A stretch of 64,000 nt of DNA from positions 1-64,000 of the forward strand of contig CAYNZH010000009.1 in the NCBI GenBank assembly GCA_964401685.1, written 5' to 3'. Below are positions 56,017 to 64,000 of this stretch, in pieces. Under the pieces are notes generated by a model. That model did not search any database. It saw only the letters and a list, made by a program, of their open reading frames with translations, and was not told the origin of the DNA. Each line of letters opens with the position of its first letter. The first letter of the stretch is position 1. The position numbers and the translations under genes were made by a program. This DNA comes from DASRQK01 sp964401685. Lineage in GTDB: Bacteria; Bacteroidota; Bacteroidia; Sphingobacteriales; Sphingobacteriaceae.

Positions 56017-56478
56017 TCAATCTCCGTCAGCAGTCTGCAAAATCATCTTCATTGATGCTGTCATCGCTTTTTTTCTGTCAACCGTGATAACGGCGTCAAT
56101 GGTGCAAATTTTCAAAAATTCTGTTTGATAAACAAGCTCGGTCCTCGTTTCGGTGTGAATGGTTTCACCCAATTTGGGATAAGCCATGACTTCCAAGTTC
56201 AGAATATTGCTAATATAACCGATAAATCCATCAATGTCGCCTCCTTTGTGCTCAAAATATGAACGAATAAAAGCGAGACTTGTTTGCGCAATGTTTTCGG
56301 TCATGCCGAATTCAGAAAACACCCTACCTTTCTCCAAGGGATGAAAGATGAGGAAAATATTGTCCTGCTGAATTTTGAAGGTTGATCGGCACTGAAGTCC
56401 GTCGATCTCTTCCAGCCGGTCCACAAAGACCATAGGGGGGCGGTGAGGAATTAGTTTAAGAATGTCTTTCAAACTCAT
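56017..56478 (-). CDS. ApeP-like hot-dog 3-hydroxyacyl-ACP dehydratase (second of pair)
   Basis: The 153-residue protein starts LKDILKLIPHRPPMVFVDRL. It has the ApeP-type active region GRVFSEFGMTENIAQTSLAF, with Glu in the ENIAQT helix, and lacks the FabZ HFPG motif. I use the ATG at 56478. It overlaps its paralogue by 23 bp. Two tandem hot-dog genes resemble the ApeI:ApeP dehydratase heterodimer of aryl polyene synthesis. Confidence 0.82.
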   Translation of the reverse strand: MSLKDILKLIPHRPPMVFVDRLEEIDGLQCRSTFKIQQDNIFLIFHPLEKGRVFSEFGMTENIAQTSLAFIRSYFEHKGGDIDGFIGYISNILNLEVMAYPKLGETIHTETRTELVYQTEFLKICTIDAVITVDRKKAMTASMKMILQTADGD

Positions 56479-56905
56479 CAACAATTACGGTTCGCATTTC
56501 ACCGACTGCAAGGAGTGAGCCTTTGCATTTCACTTCACCGCGAACTATGGTTACGCCCATCATTTGCTGCAGAATGTGCACTGTTGTTTCCAGCTCATCG
56601 CCGATACTTGGCAGTTGAAAGATTTCTAAATTCTTTATCGACCCGATGTATCCGACCGGGGCAGGCATATTTCTTTTGAAATAATCATAACCCTGATAAA
56701 GTGCGATCGTCTGAGCAAAGTGTTCGATGACGCCTGATTCGGACAGCCTACCGTCACTATTAACGAGAACGTGGTTTTTGGGAATTTTAAATCCCGCAAC
56801 GACCAGTTTTTCCTCGTGCCGAAAAATCTCGTCCACGAGAACAAAGGGTGGCCTTTGAGGGATCAGCTTTAGGATATCAGACGGTGTGCAGGGCAATTTT
56901 TCCAT
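56456..56905 (-). CDS. ApeP-like hot-dog 3-hydroxyacyl-ACP dehydratase (first of pair)
   Basis: The 149-residue protein starts PSDILKLIPQRPPFVLVDEI and has GRLSESGVIEHFAQTIALY, with the Glu of IEHFAQT in the dehydratase helix. It is about one third identical by eye to the next gene. I chose the ATG at 56905, one base before the DarB stop. It likely dehydrates 3-hydroxyacyl-ACP during polyene growth. Confidence 0.84.
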   Translation of the reverse strand: MEKLPCTPSDILKLIPQRPPFVLVDEIFRHEEKLVVAGFKIPKNHVLVNSDGRLSESGVIEHFAQTIALYQGYDYFKRNMPAPVGYIGSIKNLEIFQLPSIGDELETTVHILQQMMGVTIVRGEVKCKGSLLAVGEMRTVIVDEFERHS

Positions 56906-56906
56906 A

Positions 56907-58043
56907 TCATGCGACTTCGAGTAAAGCGTAAACATAGTTAAATCTACCGCTTTCCGGAACGGACAATAAGATTTTTTGCCCTTTCTTCAAGCGTTCGGAG
57001 TGAAATAACTCCTCTAGTTGTAAATAAATCGAAGCTGATCCGATATTTCCAACTTTTTCCAGGTTTATAAACCACTTCTCCAGCGGAATAGAAATATGTG
57101 CTTCCTCAAATGCTTTATGCAGCTTTTCCATAAAAACGTAGGAGGATATATGAGGTAAGTAATGATCAATATGTGTGGGGTCTAGGTTCCTTTTGGCAAG
57201 GATTTGCTGGGTACTTTGAACCCCTTTTTTGATGATATTTGTTTCCAAGAGTTTGATGTCCTGTTTGATAGAGAAAACCGACTCCCTGAGCCATTCTTCG
57301 GGATTCAGATCACTCCAGGAAAGCAGTTCCCCGTCTTTTTTGACTGCACCCGCGTACATGCAGGTTTCCAGCTCATTTGCAAAAGAAATACCGTCTATCC
57401 ACTTGATTTTTAGGGAAATTCCCGTCGGGTTGGGTGCGCTGGAAAGAAGCATTGCGCCAGCCCCGTCTGAGAGCATCCAACGTAAAAAATCCTTGTCGAA
57501 GCCTATCATCGGATTTCGTTCCAGCTCTTGAAGGTACTTGGATTCATTGTTGTATTTTTCCGCCCTTAACCAAGAGGAAACTCGCTCAGAACCAGTGCTA
57601 ATAGCATTTTGGGCGTTCCCCGAGCATACCGACAGGAATGCGTATTTCAAGGCGTTCATTCCTGCCGTGCAGATGCCTGAAGCAGCGTTGATCTCCATGG
57701 GTCGGGCCTTTAGTAACCCGTGAACCATGCTGGCATGTGAAGGTAGTAGCTGGTCCGGTGTAGAAGTTCCACAAGAAAGCAGATCGACGGCTTCAAGCGA
57801 TAATTGAGCCTGTGCCAAAACCATATTGACCGCTTCCATAGTCATGCTTGCATTGTCGTGGGTCTTTTTTCCCTGCGCATCCAAAGCGTAATACCTGGAG
57901 AGAATCTTGTTATTTCTCAGGACAATGGCCTTGGCTCGGGAAGGTTTTTCGTTCACCAGACCCAAAATATCCTCGATCATTTCATTGGAAACTGCCTGAT
58001 TGGGCAAAAATTTGGCGATTTGATTGATATATACTTCTTGCAT
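56907..58043 (-). CDS. darB: DarB-like ketoacyl synthase III (dialkylresorcinol formation)
   Basis: The 378-residue KAS III-type protein has the active Cys at about 125 (ASGICTAGMN), a His in DHYLPHISSYVF and the Asn in VGNIGSASIYL. The N-terminal region RNNKILSRYYALD is like other DarB proteins. With DarA, DarB condenses a beta-ketoacyl-ACP and an unsaturated acyl-ACP to a dialkylcyclohexadione/resorcinol. The start is the ATG at 58043, because the earlier in-frame codon is TTG. darA lies just upstream. Confidence 0.88.
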   Translation of the reverse strand: MQEVYINQIAKFLPNQAVSNEMIEDILGLVNEKPSRAKAIVLRNNKILSRYYALDAQGKKTHDNASMTMEAVNMVLAQAQLSLEAVDLLSCGTSTPDQLLPSHASMVHGLLKARPMEINAASGICTAGMNALKYAFLSVCSGNAQNAISTGSERVSSWLRAEKYNNESKYLQELERNPMIGFDKDFLRWMLSDGAGAMLLSSAPNPTGISLKIKWIDGISFANELETCMYAGAVKKDGELLSWSDLNPEEWLRESVFSIKQDIKLLETNIIKKGVQSTQQILAKRNLDPTHIDHYLPHISSYVFMEKLHKAFEEAHISIPLEKWFINLEKVGNIGSASIYLQLEELFHSERLKKGQKILLSVPESGRFNYVYALLEVA

Positions 58044-58056
58044 CTTTCGCAAATAA

Positions 58057-58986
58057 CTATTTCAGTTTAACAGATTTAAAATAAGAAACTTCCTTTCGGA
58101 TCATTGGGAGGAACGGCAGGTAAAACACATAATACAATATGCTCACTATCGGTGCTACAACCCAAAGGGCAAAAGATAAGTAATAATAAAATAATTTTAG
58201 CCATTTTTTTCGGCTATTCTCACCCGGCAACCCTTTTTTACGTATCGCAGCTGCCCATTTTGAAAACATGAAGTTGCCTCGTTTATCGATAAAAACCAGC
58301 AGAGGGCGAATCATGACCGCATCCAATGCGAGAAGGTCTTTTTGGAGGTTATCGTATTTTCCCAATTTTAGATGTCGCAGGATCGGTCCAGCAAATCGGG
58401 AGGACTGTTGTATGTCTCGGGTAGAAACGCCGGGTTTTGGGAAAATTCCTAGATAAGAATCTTTACGGCCTTTCATCACCCAATGCAAGATCGTCACTAG
58501 GCTGACATGGTTCCAATTTCTGTCCACGAGCGCAATATGGCCGACCAGATTCGCGTTGAGCCTTACCAATTCTTTTTTCACTTTCTCCTGAGCCATAAAC
58601 CACATATTACGGCAGGACACCAAGGTGATGACAGGTTTTCCAGCAAGCAGTTTTGTCGCATCCTTTCCTTTTAAGAACGAATTTATAGGAATTGAGGGGG
58701 TCAGAAACCAGGCCTGATAGCTCAAGATAACCAAGTCAAATTCCGTGTTTAATATTGACTCCGGAATAGGTTTCAACTCAATCGGGATTTGCAAAAAAGA
58801 CTCAGGAAACACATCCAAAAAAGAGTCCATTTCCCAAGGGAAAGGATAATCCTTCTCTGGCTGAATTCCGTACATGCTGATTTCGACTTTATTATCCTGA
58901 CGAATTGGGCCGAGCAGATGCTCCAGAATTTCTAATTGTTGCCCTGTTTGGGTGTAGTAAATAACGAGAATCCTCTTGGTATCCAT
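58057..58986 (-). CDS. darA: DarA-like dialkylresorcinol condensing enzyme
   Basis: The 309-residue protein begins with a flavodoxin-like segment (ILVIYYTQTGQQLEIL) and DLVILSYQAWFLTPSIPINS. It continues with a basic central part and ends in a hydrophobic hairpin (YYYLSFALWVVAPIVSILYY). This matches DarA, the aromatase/partner of DarB in flexirubin and dialkylresorcinol synthesis. darA and darB are adjacent (13 bp), as in known clusters. Confidence 0.87.
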   Translation of the reverse strand: MDTKRILVIYYTQTGQQLEILEHLLGPIRQDNKVEISMYGIQPEKDYPFPWEMDSFLDVFPESFLQIPIELKPIPESILNTEFDLVILSYQAWFLTPSIPINSFLKGKDATKLLAGKPVITLVSCRNMWFMAQEKVKKELVRLNANLVGHIALVDRNWNHVSLVTILHWVMKGRKDSYLGIFPKPGVSTRDIQQSSRFAGPILRHLKLGKYDNLQKDLLALDAVMIRPLLVFIDKRGNFMFSKWAAAIRKKGLPGENSRKKWLKLFYYYLSFALWVVAPIVSILYYVFYLPFLPMIRKEVSYFKSVKLK

Positions 58987-58994
58987 AATTCAAA

Positions 58995-59882
58995 TTAAGC
59001 CGCCCAAAATTTATAGTAGTTGAACCATTGAAGGGGATATTTCTTCAATATCCAACTAATGCTATCTGTGTAAGCGTCCAATAATGACTGCGCATCTCTG
59101 TTCTTGAAGTTTGCTTTTCTTGCATAGAGGTGGTAATGCATGTTTTTCTCCCGCATGACGTACACGAAAAGCACAGGAGTCTGCAGCCTGGAGCTGATTA
59201 AAAATGGCCCTGCCGGGAACTCTGCGTTGGCATTCAGCAACTTCCCGGTCATGGTTTTTGTTTTTGGCAGAAATCGATCTCCGGTAAAACAGACCATTTC
59301 TTTTTCAGAGATCGCTTTGTTGATCTCAAAAATATGTCCCAAGCCATCATCGACGACGATGAAATCTGTTTTAGGCTTTGCTGTCACCGATTCCAAATAG
59401 GCTTTAATGGCTCTTTGCTCCGCGTCTGTTGTTACCAGATGTATCTTCTTGTCAAATTCGTCCATAAAATACTGGGCTACCTCGAAATTTCCAACATGCG
59501 CGCTTATCAAAATGCCAGCGGTGTCATTTTTGGCCAGTTCGTGGATATGTTCAATACCGTCAAATTCGTAGGTAAATTTATCGGCTAAACCAGAGGTGAT
59601 TGCGACTTTATCAATTAGAGTTTGACCGAAAACGAAGCAGTTTTTATAGGTATTTATGAGGCTCGAGAAAGCACTCATACGCTGTCTTTTCCGAAAATAC
59701 TGGTAGATGGATCGACTTTGGCGGGCATTAAAAATGAAAAAATACAGCGCCACAAAGACCAGTAAAGCATAGGCTACGCGTATTCCCGCCTTTTTGATCA
59801 GGAATATGAAAATCTTGTATCCCGTGACTGTTCCTTTAGATTGCCCTTTCCAGTCAGGATTTTTGGCATCAGGCGACCGCAT
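58995..59882 (-). CDS. LpxL/HtrB-like acyltransferase of pigment locus B
   Basis: The 295-residue protein has an N-terminal hydrophobic helix (VAYALLVFVALYFFIF) and the LPLAT motif ISAHVGNFEVAQ (H-x4-E). ERDRFLPKTK-like and PAGPFLISSRLQTPVLFVYV segments follow. It is not beside lipid A genes. In aryl polyene and flexirubin clusters such enzymes are thought to attach acyl groups to the product or its carrier. It overlaps the ACP gene by 14 bp. Confidence 0.87.
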   Translation of the reverse strand: MRSPDAKNPDWKGQSKGTVTGYKIFIFLIKKAGIRVAYALLVFVALYFFIFNARQSRSIYQYFRKRQRMSAFSSLINTYKNCFVFGQTLIDKVAITSGLADKFTYEFDGIEHIHELAKNDTAGILISAHVGNFEVAQYFMDEFDKKIHLVTTDAEQRAIKAYLESVTAKPKTDFIVVDDGLGHIFEINKAISEKEMVCFTGDRFLPKTKTMTGKLLNANAEFPAGPFLISSRLQTPVLFVYVMREKNMHYHLYARKANFKNRDAQSLLDAYTDSISWILKKYPLQWFNYYKFWAA

Positions 59883-60120
59883 GAAGTTTAGTGTTGATCA
59901 CCTCATAGAGGTCTTCAAAAGTCACCATGTTTGCAAAATCCTTGCTCTCGAGTTTGATACCGAAGTTTGATTCGATGATCACAACCAAATCCACGTAATC
60001 CAGGCTATCCAGATCCAGGGATTCCTTTAAATTGTTGTTCGCTTGGATAATTTCAGGGTCCACCTCGAATTCCTCGACCAAAAAACGCTTTGTTATCTCA
60101 ATTATCTCTTCCCTGTTCAT
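59869..60120 (-). CDS. Acyl carrier protein of pigment locus B
   Basis: The 83-residue acidic protein has LDLDSLDYVDLVVIIE with the phosphopantetheine Ser at about residue 39. It sits between the ketosynthase and acyltransferase genes. Together with the ACP of locus A this gives at least two carrier proteins for the pathway. Confidence 0.93.
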   Translation of the reverse strand: MNREEIIEITKRFLVEEFEVDPEIIQANNNLKESLDLDSLDYVDLVVIIESNFGIKLESKDFANMVTFEDLYEVINTKLHAVA

Positions 60121-60135
60121 ACTATCTCCAATTTC

Positions 60136-61350
60136 TTACCATTTCTTTACTATCAGCGCCGAATTTGTTCCTCCGAAACCGAATGAATTAGACAAAAATA
60201 CATTAAAATTTTGGTTAATCGTATTTTTGACCAATTGTAGGGATTTTGCAGAAGGGTCTACCTCCTCGAGGTTGATGTTTGGTGCGATAAAACCATTTTG
60301 CGCCATGAGCATGGAATAGACGACCTCACTGGTGCCAGCCATCCAGCACTCGTGTCCGGTCATGGATTTGGTAGAGCTCACATAGGGGTCGGAACCGAAC
60401 AGTTGTGTGATCGCTTGCGCTTCGTTTGCGTCGCCGATCGGTGTAGAGGTCGCGTGTGCGTTGATGTATTCGATCTGACCGGCTGAAAGCCCCGCTTGCT
60501 TTAGTGCCATTTCCATTGCTCGGACCGGACCTTCTACATTGGGAGTCGAAATATGATCTCCATTGGAGGAAAATCCATAGCCGATAATTTCACCCAGTAT
60601 GTTGGCTCCGCGCCTTACAGCGGACTCGTATTCCTCCAAGATGATACTCGCCGCACCTCCTCCCGGAACTAAACCATCGCGCTGTGCATCAAAAGGACGT
60701 GAGGCCCTCTGCGGCTGATCTTCTCTGTTGGAGAATACCCCCAACCCATCAAAACTAGCCATCGCATACTTGTTGCTCTCCTGTGCCCCACCGCATATGA
60801 TTATATCTTGTAAGCCTTGTTTGATAAAAAGGTACCCTAGTCCCAGTGCGTGAGAGCCGCTGGCGCAGGCCGCACTGACCGTCATATTAATGCCTAAGAT
60901 TTTGTAAATGGTCGCAAGATTCATTGTGACCGTGGAGTTCATAGATTTAAAGATGGCTCCGGATCCGACCAAGGTGGTGTCTTTTTTGAGCCTTACCGTG
61001 TCGATGGATTCCACAATGGCCTGGGATACGCTATCATTTCCGAAGATCAGACCGACAGTGTTTGTTTCAAAAAAATCCATGTCTATCCCCGCTTGCGTGA
61101 GCGCTTCCTGCGTTGAAACGAAGGCAAATTCGCTTTCTTCGCCCATGCTGATCCTTTGGCGACGATTCAGGGTTTTGGACAAATCAACGGGTGGCACTTG
61201 TCCCATTAAAGCAGACTTAAAGCCAAAATCCTTTCTTTCCTGCGAGAATACAATGCCGGATCTACCCTGGTAGAGAGAGTCTTTCACCTCTTCCTGGTTT
61301 TTGCCAAGTGAAGAGTAAATGCCCATTCCGGTGATAACGACCCTTCTCAT
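60136..61350 (-). CDS. Beta-ketoacyl-ACP synthase of pigment locus B
   Basis: The 404-residue FabF-like enzyme has Cys at about 162 (VSAACASGSH), His 299 (INAHATSTP) and Lys 328/His 333 (STKSMTGHE). All catalytic residues are present. It could elongate the resorcinol side chains or start the polyene. It is 15 bp before the ACP gene and 5 bp after the reductase gene. Confidence 0.92.
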   Translation of the reverse strand: MRRVVITGMGIYSSLGKNQEEVKDSLYQGRSGIVFSQERKDFGFKSALMGQVPPVDLSKTLNRRQRISMGEESEFAFVSTQEALTQAGIDMDFFETNTVGLIFGNDSVSQAIVESIDTVRLKKDTTLVGSGAIFKSMNSTVTMNLATIYKILGINMTVSAACASGSHALGLGYLFIKQGLQDIIICGGAQESNKYAMASFDGLGVFSNREDQPQRASRPFDAQRDGLVPGGGAASIILEEYESAVRRGANILGEIIGYGFSSNGDHISTPNVEGPVRAMEMALKQAGLSAGQIEYINAHATSTPIGDANEAQAITQLFGSDPYVSSTKSMTGHECWMAGTSEVVYSMLMAQNGFIAPNINLEEVDPSAKSLQLVKNTINQNFNVFLSNSFGFGGTNSALIVKKW

Positions 61351-61355
61351 ACCAT

Positions 61356-62102
61356 TTAGGAATATATTCCACCATTTATGTTGATTACCTCGCCGGTGAT
61401 ATAAGCTGCTTTTTCAGAGGCCAAAAAGCAGACCAAATCCGCAACTTCATCGGCTTGTCCAAATCTATTCAGTGGCACACGCTTTTTTAACTCTTCCTTA
61501 TCCAATTCCCCCGTCATATCTGTTTCTATAAATCCTGGTGCAACCGCATTGACCGTTATTTTCCGCTTGGCCACTTCTAGTGCCAGTGCCTTGGTTGCGC
61601 CAATCAAACCCGCTTTTGCGGCCGAATAGTTTACCTGGCCCGCCGTCCCCATTACTCCGGAGACCGATGCGACGTTGATAATTCGCCCGTAGCGACTCCT
61701 AATCATTTCTTGAAGAAAGGCAGTCGTTACATTGTAAAAGCCGTTTAGACTCGTGTCCAAAACAGCATCCCATTCCGCTTTGGGCATCCACAGGAGCAGG
61801 CCATCTCTGGTAATGCCGGCATTATTCACGATGACTTCTATACGTGCCTCGGGATGCGCTGCTTTCCATCCGCCCAGAACCTCTGCACACTGATCGGCCT
61901 GTGCAACATCGAAGCGGAGCGCCTCAGCGTGTCCACCTCTGGCCTCTATCAGTCTCAGCGTTTCGTTGGCGGCTTGCTCATTTGATTGATAGCAGACGAG
62001 AACCCGGTAATTCAGCTCATGCGCAAGCTTGACGGCGATCGCACGCCCAATCCCGCGGGAGCCACCCGTCACTAAAGCATATTTATGAGGAGTCATCGCC
62101 AT
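61356..62102 (-). CDS. FabG-like 3-oxoacyl-ACP reductase
   Basis: The 248-residue SDR has TGGSRGIGRAIAVKL (NADP binding), NNAG, the Ser-Tyr-Lys triad in NVASVSGVMG and QVNYSAAKAGL, and a C-terminal GGIYS. It would reduce 3-oxoacyl-ACP in each cycle. It follows the ammonia-lyase gene by 7 bp. A second ATG two codons in is equally possible. Confidence 0.92.
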   Translation of the reverse strand: MAMTPHKYALVTGGSRGIGRAIAVKLAHELNYRVLVCYQSNEQAANETLRLIEARGGHAEALRFDVAQADQCAEVLGGWKAAHPEARIEVIVNNAGITRDGLLLWMPKAEWDAVLDTSLNGFYNVTTAFLQEMIRSRYGRIINVASVSGVMGTAGQVNYSAAKAGLIGATKALALEVAKRKITVNAVAPGFIETDMTGELDKEELKKRVPLNRFGQADEVADLVCFLASEKAAYITGEVININGGIYS

Positions 62103-62109
62103 GGTATCA

Positions 62110-63636
62110 TTAAAATTCGCGCTCTTTCAAAAAATCCTTGATCGCACTAAGATATGGTGATAAAACAATGTCTTCACTAAAGGTAGGAATAATTTTCCGG
62201 ATTTCCTCGTAAATTTCACGATTTTTAGATGACAGTTTTCCATGATAATCACCCGTATCAACGGCCTGCACGATCGTCAGGACGTGAATAGCCATGACTT
62301 CGAAAGCGTTGTCAATGACTTTTTTGGTGAGCCATGCTGAATTGGTTCCCATGCTGACAATGTCCTGATTGTCCTTGTTATTCGGAATACTGTGTGTATA
62401 CATGGGCGTGGCCAGCGTTTGGTTTTCTGCGGTTGTCGATGTTGCCGTAAACTGTGCACCCTGCATTCCAAAGTTCAATCCCAGTTTGCCTAAGTTGACA
62501 AACGGCGGAAAAATTTCATTGATGGATGAGTTAAGCAGGTAATTGAGTTGCCTCTCCGCAAGCATGGTCAATTTGGTGATTGCAATCCTTAGCTTGTCCA
62601 TTTCCAGCGCAACATAGTCTCCGTGGAAGTTTCCCCCATGGTAAACATTGGCGGTGGCTACGTCCACGATCGGGTTATCGTTGGCTGAGTTAACTTCGTC
62701 GACCAGAATCGACTCACTTTTGTTCAGCGTATCCAGAATAGGCCCCAAGATTTGAGGGACACAACGGATTGAATAGTATTCCTGCAATTTGTCTTTAAAA
62801 ATGATCTCCTGGACCTGGCCCGTATACAAGTGATCTTCCCGTTTTCTTATCAGCGCACTGTCTTTCAGGATTTCACGCATCTTTTCTGCGACGTATCGCT
62901 GCCCGACGTGCTTTTTTGCATGATTGAGATGCTCTGATATATGGTCATCGTAGCTCTGTACCAACTCGTTTATGAATGCAGAGCAGAGGATTGACCAATT
63001 GACCAATTTTTCCGCATAAATCGTGTTAACTATCCCTATCCCAGTCATTACCGAAGTGCCGTTGATCAACGCGAGACCCTCACGGAGAGAAATTTCAAGG
63101 GGTTTAAGGTTTTCTTTTGCCAGTACTGTTGCGGTATCTTGGATTTCCCCCTGATAATAAACTTGGCCTTCACCGATGAGGCTCAGCGCGATATGCGCCA
63201 ATTGTACCAAATCGCCGCTCGCACCCACTCCTCCGTGCTGATACACGACGGGAAGTATGTCCCGGTTAATGAAGGCTTCCATTAGCTCCAAAGCATAGGG
63301 TGCAACGCCTGAATATCCGAGCGAAAGCGTCTGCAATCGGGCCATCAAGGCCGCCTTGCTGTACACCGGAGGAAGAATTTCCCCCATACCCGTCGAATGA
63401 CTGCGGATGAGATTGTACTGCAACTGGATTTGATCCTGTTCACTAATGCGATATTGCGCCATAGGACCAAAACCGGTATTTACGCCGTAAATAATTTTAT
63501 CCTTGGAAAAGGTTTTTAAAAACAAAAAACTCTCTTTGACCCTGTTTCGGGAATCTCCGGATAAACTCAATTTTTTACCAGAAAAGAGCACTTCGTAAAA
63601 GGTATTCGTCCCTATGGTGCTGGTCAGTTCAATCAT
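62110..63636 (-). CDS. Aromatic amino acid ammonia-lyase (HAL/TAL/PAL family)
   Basis: The 508-residue enzyme has the MIO-forming Ala-Ser-Gly at about 139-141 (GGVGASGDLVQLAH), the catalytic Tyr in IYGVNTGFGP and ENQTLATPMY. The selectivity pair corresponding to His-Leu in Rhodobacter TAL is Ser-His (NLIRSHSTG, about 79-80), as in histidine ammonia-lyases. In flexirubin-type clusters the homologue is taken to make a cinnamate-type starter from Tyr or Phe, so the pathway context argues against histidine. The start is the ATG at 63636. Substrate unproven. Confidence 0.9.
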   Translation of the reverse strand: MIELTSTIGTNTFYEVLFSGKKLSLSGDSRNRVKESFLFLKTFSKDKIIYGVNTGFGPMAQYRISEQDQIQLQYNLIRSHSTGMGEILPPVYSKAALMARLQTLSLGYSGVAPYALELMEAFINRDILPVVYQHGGVGASGDLVQLAHIALSLIGEGQVYYQGEIQDTATVLAKENLKPLEISLREGLALINGTSVMTGIGIVNTIYAEKLVNWSILCSAFINELVQSYDDHISEHLNHAKKHVGQRYVAEKMREILKDSALIRKREDHLYTGQVQEIIFKDKLQEYYSIRCVPQILGPILDTLNKSESILVDEVNSANDNPIVDVATANVYHGGNFHGDYVALEMDKLRIAITKLTMLAERQLNYLLNSSINEIFPPFVNLGKLGLNFGMQGAQFTATSTTAENQTLATPMYTHSIPNNKDNQDIVSMGTNSAWLTKKVIDNAFEVMAIHVLTIVQAVDTGDYHGKLSSKNREIYEEIRKIIPTFSEDIVLSPYLSAIKDFLKEREF

Positions 63637-63673
63637 CAAACTATGAATATTTTAATCGCGCAAATATGCGATG

Positions 63674-63705
63674 CAAACTTAGATAAAGTGCGCCTGAAAA
63701 CCAAA
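63674..63705 (-). promoter_or_regulatory. Promoter of pigment locus B: TTTG-20 bp-TAAGTTTG
   Basis: On the minus strand -33 TTTG (63702-63705), 20 bp, and -7 TAAGTTTG (63674-63681) match the Bacteroidota consensus. The leader to the ammonia-lyase ATG is about 37 nt. Confidence 0.75.
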
Positions 63706-63712
63706 TGGAGAA

Positions 63713-63744
63713 TTTGCATTTATGTGGAACTTTGTATAAGTTTG
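63713..63744 (+). promoter_or_regulatory. Divergent promoter of the flavoprotein gene: TTTG-20 bp-TAAGTTTG
   Basis: On the plus strand TTTG (63713-63716), 20 bp, and TAAGTTTG (63737-63744) mirror the minus-strand promoter, with the same -7 box and spacing. The two -33 boxes are 7 bp apart. The ATG is 18 nt downstream. Confidence 0.75.
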
Positions 63745-63762
63745 AGCACAATATCATCAAAA

Positions 63763-64000
63763 ATGACAGAAGAAGAAGTTGAAGTCCTGATCATAGGCGC
63801 TGGCCCTTCGGGAGCAGTTGCCGCATCTTTACTCCACCAACGGAATATTTCATTCAAAATTGTCGAAAGGGAGAAATTTCCACGTTTTGTGATCGGCGAA
63901 AGTTTGATTCCCAGATGTATGGATCATTTTCATGAGGCAGGATTTGTTGAGGAAGTTGAAGAGAAGGGATTTGAGCGAAAAACCGGTGCTAGATTTTTGC
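63763..64000 (+). CDS. FAD-dependent oxidoreductase/halogenase-like, partial (5' end)
   Basis: The first 79 residues are in the window. They include the FAD-binding VLIIGAGPSGAVAASLL and the motif FPRFVIGESLIPR, typical of flavin-dependent halogenases and geranylgeranyl reductase-like monooxygenases. Flexirubin-type loci commonly contain such an enzyme, and some flexirubins are chlorinated. The gene continues past the right edge, so halogenase motifs (such as WxWxIP) cannot be checked. Confidence 0.85.
   Translation, partial: MTEEEVEVLIIGAGPSGAVAASLLHQRNISFKIVEREKFPRFVIGESLIPRCMDHFHEAGFVEEVEEKGFERKTGARFL

Noticed and set aside
62110..63636. Histidine utilisation gene hutH
   Set aside because: The sequence family and the Ser-His pair would allow it, but there are no other hut genes and the gene leads a pigment operon.

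Overview
The window is a piece of a Bacteroidota chromosome, most likely Cytophagia or a related flexirubin-pigmented, gliding lineage. The signs are a gldC homologue, promoter -7 boxes of the form TAnnTTTG, few Shine-Dalgarno sequences, DUF4290 and DUF2795 proteins, a MurA with Asp in place of the usual catalytic Cys, a protein of the 6-bladed beta-propeller lipoprotein type, and dialkylresorcinol/aryl-polyene (flexirubin-type) pigment genes. I saw no rRNA, tRNA, CRISPR array, phage or insertion sequence, and no gene-free stretch above 300 bases.

Layout. 1-4.7 kb: end of an upstream gene, tatC, rpiB, a secreted M28 peptidase, pdxJ, and cdaA (c-di-AMP synthase). 4.8-16.3 kb: a long minus-strand transcription unit that I read as pigment locus A. 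In order of transcription it holds a GT4 glycosyltransferase, an ABC exporter (ATPase and permease), a hot-dog thioesterase, a ketosynthase, a short ketosynthase-like protein, an ACP, a ketosynthase/chain-length-factor pair, a LolA-like carrier, a FabZ-like hot-dog protein, a small periplasmic protein, a GT2 glycosyltransferase and finally a sugar-type MFS transporter. 16.4-54.6 kb: mostly housekeeping genes: DEAD-box helicase, gldC, glutamate dehydrogenase, ccmBCD, an MsbA-like exporter, a Kef antiporter with its RCK_C subunit, two YceI proteins around uvrD/DUF4290/murA, AMP nucleosidase, clpPX, holA, an ABC-F ATPase, an ECF sigma/anti-sigma/adhesin set, plsC, tatD, tcdA, an M20 dipeptidase, and a small secreted peptide/beta-propeller/lipoprotein set. 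54.6-64 kb: pigment locus B, with an aromatic amino acid ammonia-lyase, FabG-like reductase, ketosynthase, ACP, LpxL-like acyltransferase, DarA, DarB, two ApeP-like dehydratases, a small protein and a BtrH-like protein, all on the minus strand. A divergent flavoprotein (halogenase/monooxygenase type) runs off the right end.

How the parts fit. The ammonia-lyase would supply a cinnamate-type starter. The ketosynthase/CLF, ACPs, reductase and dehydratases would extend it to an aryl polyene. DarA/DarB would make the dialkylresorcinol, and the acyltransferase and BtrH-like protein are candidates for joining steps. The ABC exporter and LolA-like protein would move the product to the outer membrane. 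The pathway genes lie in two blocks about 38 kb apart, and both blocks appear to start from promoters with the same -7 box, TAAGTTTG.

The most interesting non-coding feature is a degenerate tandem array of eight 10-bp units (TRAGA core, exactly 10-bp phase) in the leader region of locus A. Other points of note are a recurrent TAnnTTTG-4 nt-ATG arrangement that predicts leaderless mRNAs, and an ABC-F protein in which one of the two composite ATP sites looks degenerate.
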